From Malus domestica (lineage: Eukaryota > Streptophyta > Magnoliopsida > Rosales > Rosaceae): a DNA stretch of 64,000 nucleotides. The number at the start of each line of letters is the position of its first letter. The stretch's first letter is position 1. The position numbers and the translations under genes were made by a program. Positions 1 to 11,519 of the stretch are shown here, piece after piece. The DNA lies in NCBI RefSeq assembly GCF_042453785.1, contig NC_091664.1, positions 29,126,501 to 29,190,500 on the forward strand, in the 5' to 3' direction. The notes under the pieces were generated by a model. The model was not told where the DNA came from and did not search any database. It was given only the letters and a program-made list of their open reading frames with translations.

Positions 1-16
1 GAATTTCATTGTGCAG

Positions 17-1617
17 GTACCCCAAAGGCTTTACACCTTGGATGAGCTGAAGCTGAATAAAATAGAAGCGTCATCTCTTCTATCCCCGGTGGATACTACT
101 CTCGGTTCCATAGAAAGAAACCTGCAGATTGCTGCTGTGGTAGGAGGTGTTTCAGCATGGAATGTGTTCGGGTTTAGTCCGCAACAGATTTTCTATCTTT
201 CTTTAGGGTTGTTGTTTCTGTGGACTCTGGACGCGGTAACTTCCTTACACTTGCCTGAGAACATACATGTCTTCAGAATCAATGCCATTGAAAATCTTGA
301 ACTGTTAGTTGAGGGGCTAACAACAATCTTCGAGATAGTAAAATCCACCGAAGTGGTTTCTCGCTCGCTGGAAATCATTTGTAGCCCTTTGACATTTCAG
401 TTTTTGTTTAGTTACAACCATTCATTGACTTGCATTGTGTCATCAATTTCTCCTAGATAACTTTCAATGGAGGACTTGGTAGCTTGGTTATTGATACAAT
501 TGGTCATACCTTTAGTCAGAAATACCGAAACAGGGTCACTCAAGTAAGATCTCTCTCGTGCCCTCATCGTATATCTTCTTTTGGTGTACATATATATATA
601 TATCTTCGTAGACATATATTTCCCTCTGAAAAACTTGTATTTCCTGTGGGAATATCATCATTCATCATGAAGTGTTAATCTGAAAGAGAAAAAAATATTG
701 CAGCACGAAGCAGGCCATTTTTTAATTGCGTACTTGGTTGGCATCCTTCCAAAGGGATATACACTAACCAGTTTGGAGGCTTTGAAGAAGGAAGGATCTC
801 TCAATGTTCAAGCAGGGACCGCCTTTGTGGATTTTGAGTTCGTCGAAGAGGTATATTTTTTCTTACATTACTCTGCATTATCATACTCTTTTCTGTTTCT
901 GCCATTGTTTTCATTCACCGAATGGGGTTCGTGCTGTTGATTGTTTTCTTTCTGAATCCATTTGTCTATGCAAAGCTTCATTGATATCCCAACATCGATA
1001 AAAAGAAGTACGATGTTCTGACAGATCAAATTCCAAGTTACTCATAACTTCTATGTCATGCTTTGCTTATTGTCCTTGATTTATAGCAGTTCCCACTCCA
1101 TATTGCAGGTTAATGCAGGGAAAGTATCAGCCACTGTATGTTACTACCATTTTTCTCTAAAATTTTTAATTCTCCGTTATTTCGAAGTGAGAAACGTTCA
1201 TGAATTGTGCATCTTATTAGACGCTGAACAAATTTGCGTGCGTAGCGCTAGCTGGTGTTGCTTCCGAGTATCTCTTATATGGATACGCCGAGGGCGGTCT
1301 TGCTGATATCAACCAGGTTTAGATCTGACCTTGTTACATGGTTGCCTGTAGGGCAAGTAAAGCGAAGGACGCAATGCAAGAAGTTTACTAACAAATGTGT
1401 TTGCGTGTCGAAACAGTTGGATTCGTTGTTCCGAAGCTTAGGCTTCACGCAGAAGAAAACCGATTCCCAAGTCAGATGGTCTGTGCTGAACACCGTCCTA
1501 ATTCTGCGCCGCCATGAAGGAGCACGGGTGAAACTTGCAGAAGCGATGGCAGAAGGAAAATCTGTAGGGGCTTGCATTGATGTCATAGAGGATACCATAG
1601 GCAATGCGGACATCTAG
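17..1617 (+). CDS. FtsH-like M41 peptidase-domain protein, 3' part
   Basis: Six exons can be read: 17-235, 457-543, 704-850, 1109-1135, 1221-1316 and 1417-1617 (stop TAG 1615-1617). All have GT-AG borders and keep frame, giving 259 C-terminal residues; the 5' part lies left of the window. A hydrophobic segment (IFYLSLGLLFLW, about residues 60-72) suggests a membrane anchor. The third exon opens with HEAGH, the zinc-binding HExxH motif of M41 (FtsH) peptidases, followed by AYLVGILPKGYTL. Later VALAGVASEYLLYG matches the helix after the metal site in plant FtsH relatives. No AAA ATPase motifs occur in the visible part. The closest type I recall is the plant 'stress-regulated', FtsH-like chloroplast protein family; plastid targeting is inferred. 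Start codon and transit peptide cannot be judged here. Confidence 0.8.
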
Positions 1618-1934
1618 CTATTGCAGGCGGGTTGCTGTTGATGCTCGGAAAAACTCAAGCTTTGATCTTTGCACTTCTTTTTCTTTCTTTCATTTATTTT
1701 GGATGTAAAAAAAAACACAAGGGAAAAGAGAGGTACTAAGATCATGTGCAATAGTGTGAGATAAAGCTTAAAAATTTAAACAAGAAACTTTTATGACATA
1801 ATTCAAAAATAACTTTTCTACCTTAATGGTTATGGCTTGAAATTTTAGCATTATTAAAAATGGTTTTAGTGTATTTTTTTTTTTTGGTTTAAAAAAAAAT
1901 TATGTAGGTTATCCAAACTTGGACGAAAAATGTA

Positions 1935-3207
1935 TGTCACATCCCAGATTGACTCTGCCGTAGCACGATATTGTCCGCTTTGAGCTTACCATTCCAGCAC
2001 GATTTTGTTTCTGAAAACTCATACGAGAACTTTCCAGGGGGTTACCCATCCTAGGACTGCTCTCACCCGAACTCGCTTAACTTCGGAGTTTCGATGGAAT
2101 CCGAAGCCAGTGAGTTCCCAAAAGATCTCGTGCTATATGGAGGTGGGCATGTACATATAAGGCACATCACCCCCTTTCCGTTGGTTGATGTGAGATGTTA
2201 CAATCCACCCTTCTTAGGGGTCCGACGTCCTCGTCGGCACACTCGCACCACACTACATGATGACTCTGATACCATTCTGACACATCCCAGACCGGCTCCT
2301 CCGTAGCACGATATTGTCCGCTTTGAGCTTACTATTCCGGCACGGTTTTGTTTATGGGAACTCAGATGAGAACTTCCTAGGGGGTCACCCATCCTAGGAC
2401 TGCTATCGCCAGAACTTGCTTAACTTCGGAGTTCTGATGGAATTCGAAGCTAGTGAGTTCCCCAAATGCCTCGTGCTATATGGAGGTGGGCATGTACTTA
2501 TAAGGTATATGTAACATCCTACATCGCCCAGGGGAGTGGATCCTGTAAGCCTTATATGTATATTCCCATCTCTACTTAGCACGAGGCATTTTGGGAGCTT
2601 ACTGGCTTCGGGTTCCATTGAAACTCCGAAGTTAAGTGAGTTCAGGCGAGAGCATTCCTAGGATGGGTGACCCACTAGGAAGTTCTCGTGTGAGTTCCCA
2701 GAAACAAAACCGTGAGGGCGTAGTCGGGGTCCAAAACGGACAATATCGTGCTAAGAAGGAGTCTAACCCAGGATGTGGTGGGGGTCCGGGTCGGGATGTG
2801 ACAATTTGGTATCAGAGCCAATCCTTGGCCTGAGGTGTGCCGACGAGGACGTCAGGCCACTAAGGGGGGTGGATTGTAACATCTCACATTGCTCAGGGGA
2901 GTGAATTATGTAAGCCTCATATGTATATTCTCATATCTACTTAGCACGAGGCATTTTGGGAGCTTATTGGCTTCGAGTTCCATGGAACTTCGAAGTTAAG
3001 CGAGTTCGGGCGAGAGCATTCCTAGGATGGGTGACCCACTGAGAAGTTTTCGTGTGAGTTCCTAGAAAAAAACTGTGAGGGCGTGGTCGGGACCCAAAGC
3101 GGACAATATCGTGCTACAAAAGAGTCGAGCCCGGGATATGGTGGGGGCCCGGACCGGGATGTGACAGCACATCATCCCATCTCTGTTGGTTGATGTGGCA
3201 TGTTACA
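1935..3207 (-). mobile_element. Cassandra TRIM retrotransposon (outer copy, interrupted)
   Basis: Fossil non-coding LTR element read on the minus strand. Its 3' LTR is 1935-2202, the short internal part is 2203-2277 with a tRNA-Met-type primer binding site next to the 5' LTR, and its 5' LTR runs 2278-2509 and resumes at about 3167-3207. Both LTRs carry the 5S rRNA-like block (around 2030-2110 and 2355-2450) that defines Cassandra. A second Cassandra copy sits inside the 5' LTR. The outer ends are flanked by a 4-5 bp duplication (tgta). It encodes no protein, as is usual for TRIMs. It must be older than the inner copy, and the LTRs differ clearly from each other. Confidence 0.85.
2510..3166 (+). 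mobile_element. Cassandra TRIM retrotransposon (inner copy)
   Basis: The 5' LTR is 2510-2803 (294 bp) and the 3' LTR 2875-3166 (292 bp). Both begin TGTAACATC and end GATGTGACA. The internal region is only about 71 bp and opens with a primer binding site (tttggtatcagagcc, 2805-2819) complementary to initiator tRNA-Met. Each LTR holds a 5S rRNA-like stretch (about 2611-2701 and 2976-3062) with the conserved 'ccgaagttaag' and 'cctaggatgggtgacc' blocks. The flanks gtata (2505-2509) and gcaca (3167-3171) read as an imperfect 5-bp target duplication within the outer element. The two LTRs still resemble each other well. It looks structurally whole for a non-autonomous TRIM. Confidence 0.9.
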
Positions 3208-3217
3208 TGTATGATTT

Positions 3218-4131
3218 TTTATTAACACCCCACATATTGTTGAATAAACCACACATAAAAATTTATTATTAAATGACTTATATATCCTATTATGAAATGA
3301 CTATTTAGGCCACATTTGAATTTAAAAAATAAAATTATTTTCTAAATACACCCCAAATTATTTTCATATTTTTATCTTCAAACTCTCAAAGTCACTCCTA
3401 CAATCCATTGTAGAACAAAACTTTAACAACTACCAAACAAGATGATTATAGATGAATACACACACGTAAAATCTAAAATCCCTAATTGATAGAAATCGAT
3501 GAAGTTTATTGAAAACTAACCCCGCGAAATGGGCAAAAATCTTTGTAGTTAATTGAATAGAGAAACCTTAAAATTCTTAATTGATAGAAACTCCAAAATG
3601 GAAGAATTAAAAATTGAAAAAAGAGTATGATAAAATTTTCGTTTCGCACTTGATTCGAGTTTCTTAATAGATGATAAACCATTTGAGAAACCCCTTAACT
3701 CGACATATCTCAAAAGTCCAACAATTCTAGATTAGAGGAAAAAGTGGGGTCCTCAAAGATGCACAAAGAAAGAAGCAAGATGATACTAATGGAGTTTGGT
3801 CAGACTTTTTCTTCATAAACCTTAAACCCTAAACCATTGATTTGAAGATGAGGCACTTCCTCTTTACACCTCATAGAAATTTCTACCCATGATCATTGGA
3901 CAATACTCGTTTTTGAAAATGGTGGCGAAGATGAACCTGTGAGACGAACATAGGATTTTGATTTTGATTTGGATTTTAAGTAGACAGTGTGGGGTAATGT
4001 AGAAAGTGTGGGGTGTGAGGATAGTATTGGAAAGTATGTGGAGCGTATTAAGATAAATTTAAAAAGTAAATGTGGCGTATATTAAGTATATGAGGTGTAA
4101 TCAACAAAACGTGAGGTGTGATGTGAATAAA
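3218..4131. mobile_element. Putative non-autonomous TIR element
   Basis: The left end (aacaccccacatattgttga, about 3224-3243) and the reverse complement of the right end (acacctcacgttttgttga, from about 4101-4119) form imperfect inverted termini of about 20-30 bp. Subterminal motifs of the tgtggggtgt type recur at about 3990-4070. No reading frame of note lies inside. I could not fix a target duplication, so the superfamily is open; the many subterminal repeats would suit a hAT- or Mutator-like element. The exact ends are approximate. Confidence 0.45.
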
Positions 4132-4312
4132 ACAACCCAAAATGTATGTTTATATTTTTTTAACATAAAGGTGTTTTCCACCTCTCAAAAAGAGAGAATA
4201 AATAAGATTTTGATCTTACATATCTTCTACTAGAATAAAACTCACATTTACATATCCTAGAAATGTAAAAATGATGTAAATAGGAAGTTCAACTTGAGTA
4301 AGAAAAAAATAA

Positions 4313-4468
4313 GGGAGCTTTAACAAAAAGCTTTCAGTGCTGTTTACTTTAACAAAAAACCATATCTTTACACTAAAAAGTCATTTCTGGTACTATTCAC
4401 TTTACCCTTTATTTTGTCATTATCGTTAAAACTTAAAGTTTTCAAGCCATTTTCATTAGTTTTCCTAA
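4313..4468. repeat. Interspersed repeat of the 'ctttaacaaaaa ... cactaaaaagtca' type
   Basis: This stretch reads gggagctttaac, then actttaacaaaaaacca, cactaaaaagtcat, ggtactattcactttaccc and ttttcattagttttcct. I recognise it as a common short dispersed repeat of Rosaceae genomes, probably a MITE remnant. Shorter, more diverged relatives of its 'cattagttttcct' end lie near 43460-43490. No open reading frame is credible here. Confidence 0.5.
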
Positions 4469-5768
4469 AAATTAATAATTTTACGGTCTTTAATTTGACT
4501 GGTGTAAATAGGAAGTTCGATATTACATTACTATTGTATAGATACCCTAAGAGCAATTCCACCCCTAAAAAAATGCACCAGCACCCAGTCTATTTAATCT
4601 ACTCAATGAACAGTGATAGACCCCAATGAACAATAATATGCTAAATGCATCTCTCCCCCCCCCCCCCAAAAAAAACAAAATAGCCTGGTCAATTTTATTA
4701 AAATATTATTAATTTCTGACAAGTTCTCCTTCTTCACACTTTTCTCAAAAGGGTTTCTCTGGATTCCTTCTTCTTTTTCTTCCCAGATTTTCCAACTATA
4801 AGGTCAAGCACAGTTTCACCACTTTTTCTTCCCTTCCTTTTCTTCTCTTCAAACTGCCAAAACCCATGTGAGATCAACCAAGTTTTGCCCGACCCGAATT
4901 CAAAGACAGGGGAAAAATTGAAGCTTTCTAGAGGTGGAAAGAGATAAAGATAGAGAGCGAGGGTTTTGGATATGGAAGCTCGAGTTGGGGTGTTGGTGGA
5001 AGGAAAGCAGAGAGCTTCGAATTCAGCTCAGGGAGGTGTGGCGGTATCGCCTGGCGTCATGTAGGCTAGGCAAGGGCTCAGCCAATAACTAAAATATAGA
5101 TAATATCGGCAAAATATCGTCGATATTATCGTTTTTCTGAAAGATCGATATTTTCCCTGTATCCCCCTAATTGTCGTCAAAATATCGCGATATTATCACT
5201 AATTGTCGTCAAAATATCGCGATATATTTGATATTATCGAAACAATCGTCGTGGCTCCGTCGTCGGAAAGGTAGACGAGGCTGCGTCGTCGCAGCTGCCC
5301 AGATCTCTCTCTGCAATCCAGGCTCAGACCCAAGATTTGCGCCTCCGTCGTCGGAAATGAAAAATCCATTTTCTCTGGATCCCAAAATCCGCTCGGGTTT
5401 GAATCAAACCGTTTGATAGATCCCTTTGCCTGATGGTGGTCGCCGGGAGGTGAGAAAGGGAGGAGGAACGGTCCCTAGGTGGTGATGGTGCTTGCCGGAG
5501 TGTGTGCCACTGTGGTGCTCGGCGGGTGTGAGTGTGGTGGTCTGTGCTCCGGGGAAGAAGAAACAAGGAAATGAATGAGGGAGAAGGCTCGAGGGATTGG
5601 GGAAGGGGGAAACACGGGGAAGTGGAGTGTGTGTGTGTGTGTGTGTGTTTGCTATGGGAAGAAGACTTGTAGAGAAGAGATGAGGGGAGAACTGGAGATG
5701 AATGAGGAGAGGAATGAGGGACAAGGAAGTGGTCTCTGTGTGTGTGTGGAAGTGGGGTGTGTGTGTTT

Positions 5769-5908
5769 GTGTGTTATCTGAGAGAAGAAAAAAAAAATCC
5801 AAACCTGCTTTCAAAATATCCAGCCCATGTGTCAGTCCGTGTGTGTTATCCGAGAAAAGAAAAAAAAAATCCAAACCTGCTTTCAAAATATCCAGCCCAC
5901 GTGTCAGT
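5769..5908. repeat. 71-bp tandem duplication
   Basis: Two adjacent near-identical units start at 5769 and about 5840. Each contains a polyA run followed by tccaaacctgctttcaaaat and ccagccca[t/c]gtgtcagt. It lies between GT-rich simple sequence and the short frame at 6071, inside the Harbinger-like element. Long frames seen across this stretch are by-products of simple sequence. Confidence 0.75.
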
Positions 5909-6070
5909 GATCGTGAGGTTTGGTCTTCAATATATTCACCCTACTTTTTGAAGCTACTGGAAATGTCTTCCATTTTGTTTCGTCTCTTTTCCCTTTGATT
6001 TGCTCTCTCTATCTCTTCGTCTGTCTGTCCGTTTTGATTTCCCTACCCTTCATATCCCATTCTTGTTGGG

Positions 6071-6304
6071 ATGGAATCGAGCGACTCATGGAAAGAATCT
6101 GAGACTCAGTCTTCAAATGATTTTGCTTATGGACAACGTCAACCAATCTTGGATCCATATGGGTGGCATGTTAACAATTACATGCAAAACTATTTTGGGG
6201 ATTTATCATTTGATGACTACTCTTCACAATACACTTACTCTACGCATAGAGATGATGAAGATAGTCAGAATTTTGAACCTTGTAGGAACTCTATATGGTA
6301 CTAA
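6071..6304 (+). CDS. Unrecognised short open frame inside a transposable element
   Basis: An ATG-initiated frame of 77 codons begins MESSDSWKESETQSS and ends CRNSIWY. It is rich in Ser, Asp, Tyr and Asn, acidic, without membrane segments or a known motif. The composition is more protein-like than its surroundings. It could be the C-terminal tail of a transposase of the hAT/DUF659 kind left in a deleted element, but I do not recognise it and offer no function. No neighbouring exon could be joined to it with confidence. Confidence 0.2.
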   Translation: MESSDSWKESETQSSNDFAYGQRQPILDPYGWHVNNYMQNYFGDLSFDDYSSQYTYSTHRDDEDSQNFEPCRNSIWY

Positions 6305-7094
6305 GTCGCTCATGTATCTTACCATGCAATATATAAAGTGTAAAATATTGTACTAATTCTTTATATATAAATGATTATGGTGTGTTTAAACTTCTTTGAT
6401 TAATTACTACATATTTTCTACACTCACAATGTTTACCAGCTCGTTATATAATCAACTTAAATCAGTTAAATCCATCATGCAATGCATTTCCTTCCAATTT
6501 TTTTGTGATAAACTAATAGATAATTGACTAAATAAACATTCTGCAAAGTTTCAATAAAAATTTCCAAGTTTTTCTTACAATTTTCGTAGTTTTTATTCAA
6601 TTTTTATTGATATCGATAATATCCCGATATTTCCATCGAAATTTTTGTATTTTTAGACTACCGATATTTCCGATATCATCGATATTTAATACCGCTCAGC
6701 ACATTCTAAGTCGGTCTAGAGACCAGCTTAGGCTGGGTGCTAGCCTATCTGCTCGGCTGGAGTGGATTGGCTAGGTGCCGGCCTAAAGGTTCCGCGGTGG
6801 AACTACTCTAATCACTCTCCCACCCTATGTTTTTATTTTTATATTTTATTTTATTCTTATATTTATTTTATTTTTATTATTTGGTATAATGAACCTTTTA
6901 AATAAATTTACCAATTTGTCCTTTTTCCTTTTGTTTTGTTGAAATCGTTTTTGCAGTTGACGCATTCTTGGTAAAGACGCGCGCAGTCTGCAATTGCAAG
7001 TCCTGAAATCAACCGGCGGCCTTTCTCATCTCTGTCGGTCAGATAGAGAGTCAGAGGAGTGAGAAACAGTACAGAAGGAAGAGAGAGAGAGAGA

Positions 7095-7253
7095 ATGGAG
7101 GTACAGTGGATTCTGGTGTGCCATGGTTTAGTCACACTACTCGTTCTAGTCTCCTTCCTCTGCGGCCAATGGCCCATCTTTGACGGCACCCCCATACAAC
7201 GCATCAACCACTTCCTCACCTTCGGCGCCTACGATTACTTCCAGTTCAGCACC

Positions 7254-7287
<34 letters not shown>

Positions 7288-10200
7288 AAGATTTAATTTC
7301 TGATATTTCTGTGCAGACGGTTTGTTGGGTTTGTGTTTGGAGCCAGGGGTACTAATGCCATAGCCTCCGTGGAATATTTCTGCTGTGATCGACCCAATCC
7401 AATCTTACAGGTTCCTTTTTTTCCCAGAAACGGAATTGTCTTTGTGTTGTTTTTGTGATTGAAATTTGGAAATTTGGAAATTTGGGTTCTGGTTGGTTGA
7501 CTTTGTTCATAAAGTTGTAAATTTTTGTGGGTTTTTTGAGAATTGGATCTGTGGGTTCAATTATGGTTCATTCGGGGTTACGGTGGTGCTGCTTTTGGTT
7601 AAATATGAACTCAGTTTTGTTGGATGACCCATCGAAAGGTTTGGTTTTTCGTGTTATGGATGTGCATTTGCAATGGAATTTTCGTGCGATTTGGTAGTGC
7701 ATTTTGTTAAATTGCTGGTTTTTTTCTGCTTAGAGTAAGCATGAAATGAGAAATCTTTAGCGAGGAGGCAAATTGTGAGGAAATGTGGTAAGAAATATTC
7801 GAGGAATTTGAGGATGGAGGATCTGATGCTCCCAAGTTACGGTATTTCAAGTTAGCGATGTATGAATGTGCTTAAAGTTGGTAAATTTGAAAGAATCATT
7901 AGGAATTGGTCAATGGTCAGTCCCTAGGATCTAGGTGGTTAAATGCTGCAATAGAAGAAGAAAAACTAGGTGTAACGTATGAGTGCCTTCGATTTTTACG
8001 CTGAGTGATGTAGAAACTAGGAACTCTTTTTCTCTCTGTCTTTGATTCGGGATTAATCATTAGCTTTCTGCTTCATTGCAGTTCATGTATCTTGCAATAG
8101 TAGGAGGAACCTATTACTTAGTTGCAACTTCTTCCTTCAGTTACATTCCTGGCTATTATATTAGTGAAATTCACAGGTACGCGTCAAAGATTAAGTTTAC
8201 GTAAAGTCTTCTTAGTACAGGATCCTCTAAGCAAGTTTGTTTATTTCAGGTATGCAAGCTTGTGGGCTGTTGGTGTTGGTGTTCTGCTCTTTCTATTAGC
8301 TAGCTTTTCTGATCCAGGAACAATAAGGGCTGATAATGTTTCTCTGTATCTCTCTGCTTATCCCTATGATAATATTATATATTCTGAGAAAGAATGTCCA
8401 ACATGCAAAATTCCGAAGTAAGTTCTCACCCTCAATGACTTATTTGATTCTTTCCATGGTTTTCGTTTTTTTTTATGTGATCTCTGTTTCTTCCTTCTCT
8501 TTTCTTAATTTCCTTTTTTCTTGTCCTTCTTCTTCTGTGGTTCAGACCTGCTAGGTCAAAGCATTGCAGTGTATGTGATCGATGTGTTGCCCGTTTTGAT
8601 CATCATTGTGGATGGATGGTCTGGAACGCTCTTAACTATTCTTCTTTTTTCGTCCATTCCCTCCTTCATATTTGGACATTCCATTTGTTGCTTATTGTAA
8701 ATTTGACACCACTGTTTGATAACAGAATAATTGTATAGGTGAGAGAAACACCCAGTACTTCGTAGCTTTTCTTTTGTGGTGAGTTCTTCTGTCTGATGCA
8801 GTAAGTGAATGTTTATTTGTGTTGTATGGCCTTTTGTTTTATCCACCGCCTATGCTTCCCAATTAATTTATTACACATGTTGATAGAGATTTTGTTGGGT
8901 AGCAATGTTTTACGGTTTGATAATGTGCTTACTGATAATCGAGGCTACCATCTAGAATCTCGTTTGAAATTTAGCAATCCTTTCTTGGTGTATCATGTTG
9001 ACATGAATAAAGATAAAAAAAAAACTTTTAGAACTTACGGTCTATTATGAGGTTTTAGGGCGTGCAATTTTCCGTTTCACTCTTGAAATTCACAGCAAAT
9101 TACACTGGAGAAACTCCAAGCCACTGTCTTAAAGTCACTAGTCTAAATGCTCAACCAATTTTAACTTTATTATAGCTGTGAGGTTATATGTTGTTTTCGT
9201 TTATTTGTGTGTTTGTTATCATTTATCTAGTGCTTTTTCAGGCACACTTTACTTTGCATATATGGAACAGTGGCCATTGGGTTAATTCTTGCTGGACAAG
9301 TTAAAGAATACAAAGTTATTGAAATTCTAACTGGTAAGTTGATTTGGTAAATTGAGTTTCGCACCAAGCCTCCTACTTGATGATAGTGTTGCATCTGAAG
9401 TTCTGAACCTAACTGGCGTTCCTTTCCCTAATTCTTCATTGCAGTTTATTATGGTGTAGATAATTCTTTTTGCGGTTTAACACCACATGTTGTGCAGGTA
9501 AGTTGATTTGTTTTGTTTTGGCGATTGAGACGAGCAGTAGCTTCCAATGATATTGTGGTTGTTATCTATAGGACATTAAAGTAAATTTCAGTTGAGAAAA
9601 TAATTCAAATGTCTAAAGTTTATTACTTTTTTGTGCATTCTTGTTCTCTGCACATTTCAAAAACGTTTCCATAAGCATACATTAGTGAAAAAACTTGTAT
9701 ACTCTGTTCATTGTCAAGCTGATTTACTGCACTTCTGGCGATCCCTTGCTATTATTGTGTTTCTGGACACGAAAAAGACCGTCTTTACATGGAGATGAGG
9801 CTGCTTGTGCTGGGTGTTTAACTTTTCACTTTGAATTTGTAGAAAAGGCCTAGTCAGTCTTCACTGTCCATGATGTCTCCAGTTATGAACTGCAGTTTTG
9901 AGTGTTGCTCATTGCATTGACCATTGTTTCGGCTTTTCCGTGTCATTGATTGCTTAATTTTGTTTTTCTGATATGTGACAGTGGTTGTTGGGGGACTACA
10001 ACACTCAAATACTTCTTATGGTGTTTCTTGCAATAGTTGCACTGCTATTGGCGGGTTTCTTTGGTTACCATGCAAAACTTTGTCTCACAAACACTACAAC
10101 TAATGAGGTCTATTTCTCTCTCCGACTTTGTCCAATAATTTATTTTGTTAATATCTTGGTAAAGTTCCAAAGAAGGGAAGGACATAGAGGTAATACTCAA

Positions 10201-10611
10201 TCAGGCGGGGATGGTTCATTAGGCTTCGCCGCTGCAACAGAAGAACTCCCCGGAAAAAGAAACTTTTAAAGAATGTGGCTTCTTTCGTTGCTGAAACAGT
10301 GGAACTTATCGTGTGTACTTCTTTTGAAACAGACGTATAAGTGGCAAGACTACGTAAGTTGGCAGAAGAAGCTAAATGAAGCAAGGGCGAGTTCTGCGGC
10401 ACTCAAAGCAAGTATCAGTGGGATAAGTAGTGAAAGAAAACCTCCAGAGAGCAAATGGAGAGCCATGTTCCGAAGATCCCCACTCGAAGATGCAGAGGCT
10501 GTGGTTAAGAATAACATTTACGATAAAGGATTCTTCCAGAATATTCTCGAGGTCATTGTTCCCCTCTCGAGCAGACTGCGTGCTTCCAGAACCAAATCAA
10601 AGTCTGGCTAA
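7095..10611 (+). CDS. PAT17: DHHC-type protein S-acyltransferase (PAT17-like)
   Basis: Ten exons: 7095-7243, 7317-7410, 8082-8176, 8250-8417, 8546-8618, 8726-8778, 9242-9333, 9445-9497, 9982-10107 and 10333-10611. They join in frame to 393 aa. The enzyme transfers palmitate from palmitoyl-CoA to cysteines of target proteins at an endomembrane. The cysteine-rich domain is complete: [33 protein letters not shown], then GERN. The Asp-His-His-Cys active site lies at the end of exon 5, and the NNC completing the motif opens exon 6. Hydrophobic segments lie at residues about 5-25, 85-100, 120-140, 220-240 and 270-290, the usual 4-5 passes. TTxE (NTTTNETY) follows the last pass, a family signature. 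The C-terminal cytosolic tail is basic. The first ATG follows a GA-rich leader. The order and length match Arabidopsis PAT17 as I remember it; Golgi location is inferred. Confidence 0.93.
7256..7288. repeat. (CT)n microsatellite in intron 1 of the DHHC gene
   Basis: About 16 CT units lie in the 73-bp first intron, directly upstream of the TAAG and acceptor region. The tract supplies the polypyrimidine part of this very short intron, so its length could affect splicing. Confidence 0.85.
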
Positions 10612-11519
10612 GAAAGACTGCTGGCCTGTCAATGCTGCATGCTTTCTTCTCGTTTCCTCCACCAACTGAACAGCTTCATAGCCTGTTCTCGCAAAACTTG
10701 TCGTGCTTAGATGGCCAGCAACAGCAAGAGACGGGGGCCTTGTGCTGTGCGGATCTAACACGATCAGATGCTTGTTCTAGCCTTCTGTAACATTATTGAT
10801 TCTTGCAGATGCCTATGGGCTATGTTATCTGATATTTAGTTCTCCCGTTGGGAGAATTTTACGTGTAGCATCACGTGATGAGAGAAATACATATCTAATA
10901 TCTCTTTATATAAAACTGAAAATAGTTCAGAATCTCCGTTTTCATTAAACCGAGAATAGCTAAGAATCTCTGTTTGCGCTCTCGAGTCACGCTTGCTAGA
11001 TAGGAAAAGCTTGTATTTTTGTAGCTGCTGAAAAAGAATCAAGAGCCCTTAAACAAAATTTTGTAAACTAAATGATATGAAAGTTGATGATTGAATTACT
11101 ACTTAAACGTTGATAAGCGTACTCATTTCCTATTGTAACACATCATTTAGTTTGCAAATTTCGTCTCCTTAGCATTACTCGTGAATTAAATAGGCAGGAA
11201 TTTTAAAAACACCAAAGTAAAGGGGCCAATTGAAAACAACCCAAAAAAACAGGGAGCTGAACCTAAAACAGTTAATTTTGCCCCAAAAACACACTGACTT
11301 GGTACGTCGTCATATAATCGCCATTGGAGTATCTCAGAGCTCCTTTCTTCTTCGTCTCAATGCTTCTCTTTGATTAACTTCTTGGGAACCAAAGGTTAAA
11401 TCTCGTCCGTTCAATTACCAATTTGTCTCTGCAAATTCTGAAAATTTCAGTTTATTTTTTCAGATTTAATCGAAGTTTTTAAATTTAATTTTGTGCAGAA
11501 GCTTGTTAGGGTTTCTACG
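10612..11519. other. Intergenic region, DHHC gene to cyclin L gene
   Basis: Holds the 3' UTR of the DHHC gene and the promoter and 5' UTR of the cyclin gene. An intron appears to end at ttgtgcag (about 11492-11499) just before the cyclin start, so the 5' UTR is probably spliced. No further gene or clear mobile element is seen. Confidence 0.6.

Larger units (their letters stand above)
4551..6808. mobile_element. Harbinger-like non-autonomous element, about 2.26 kb
   Basis: The left terminus gagcaattccacc (4551-4563) and the inverted right terminus ggtggaactactc (6796-6808) match at 11 of 13 positions. TAA occurs on both sides (4548-4550 and 6809-6811), the 3-bp target duplication usual for PIF/Harbinger and Tourist elements. 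The interior is mosaic. From 5096-5240 and 6600-6690 it has many 'cgatattatcg' motifs facing each other, which may mark an element nested within it. Between them lie (GT)n tracts, a 71-bp tandem duplication and one short open frame (6071-6304). No Harbinger transposase is visible. Confidence 0.5.

Noticed and set aside
2030-3062. 5S rRNA genes
   Set aside because: The 5S-like blocks lie inside paired LTRs with Cassandra ends and primer sites, so they are parts of TRIM elements and not rRNA genes.
5404-5886. Long His/Thr/Leu-rich minus-strand frame
   Set aside because: It follows the (GT)n tracts and the 71-bp duplication (ILKAGLDFFFL twice). Low-complexity by-product.
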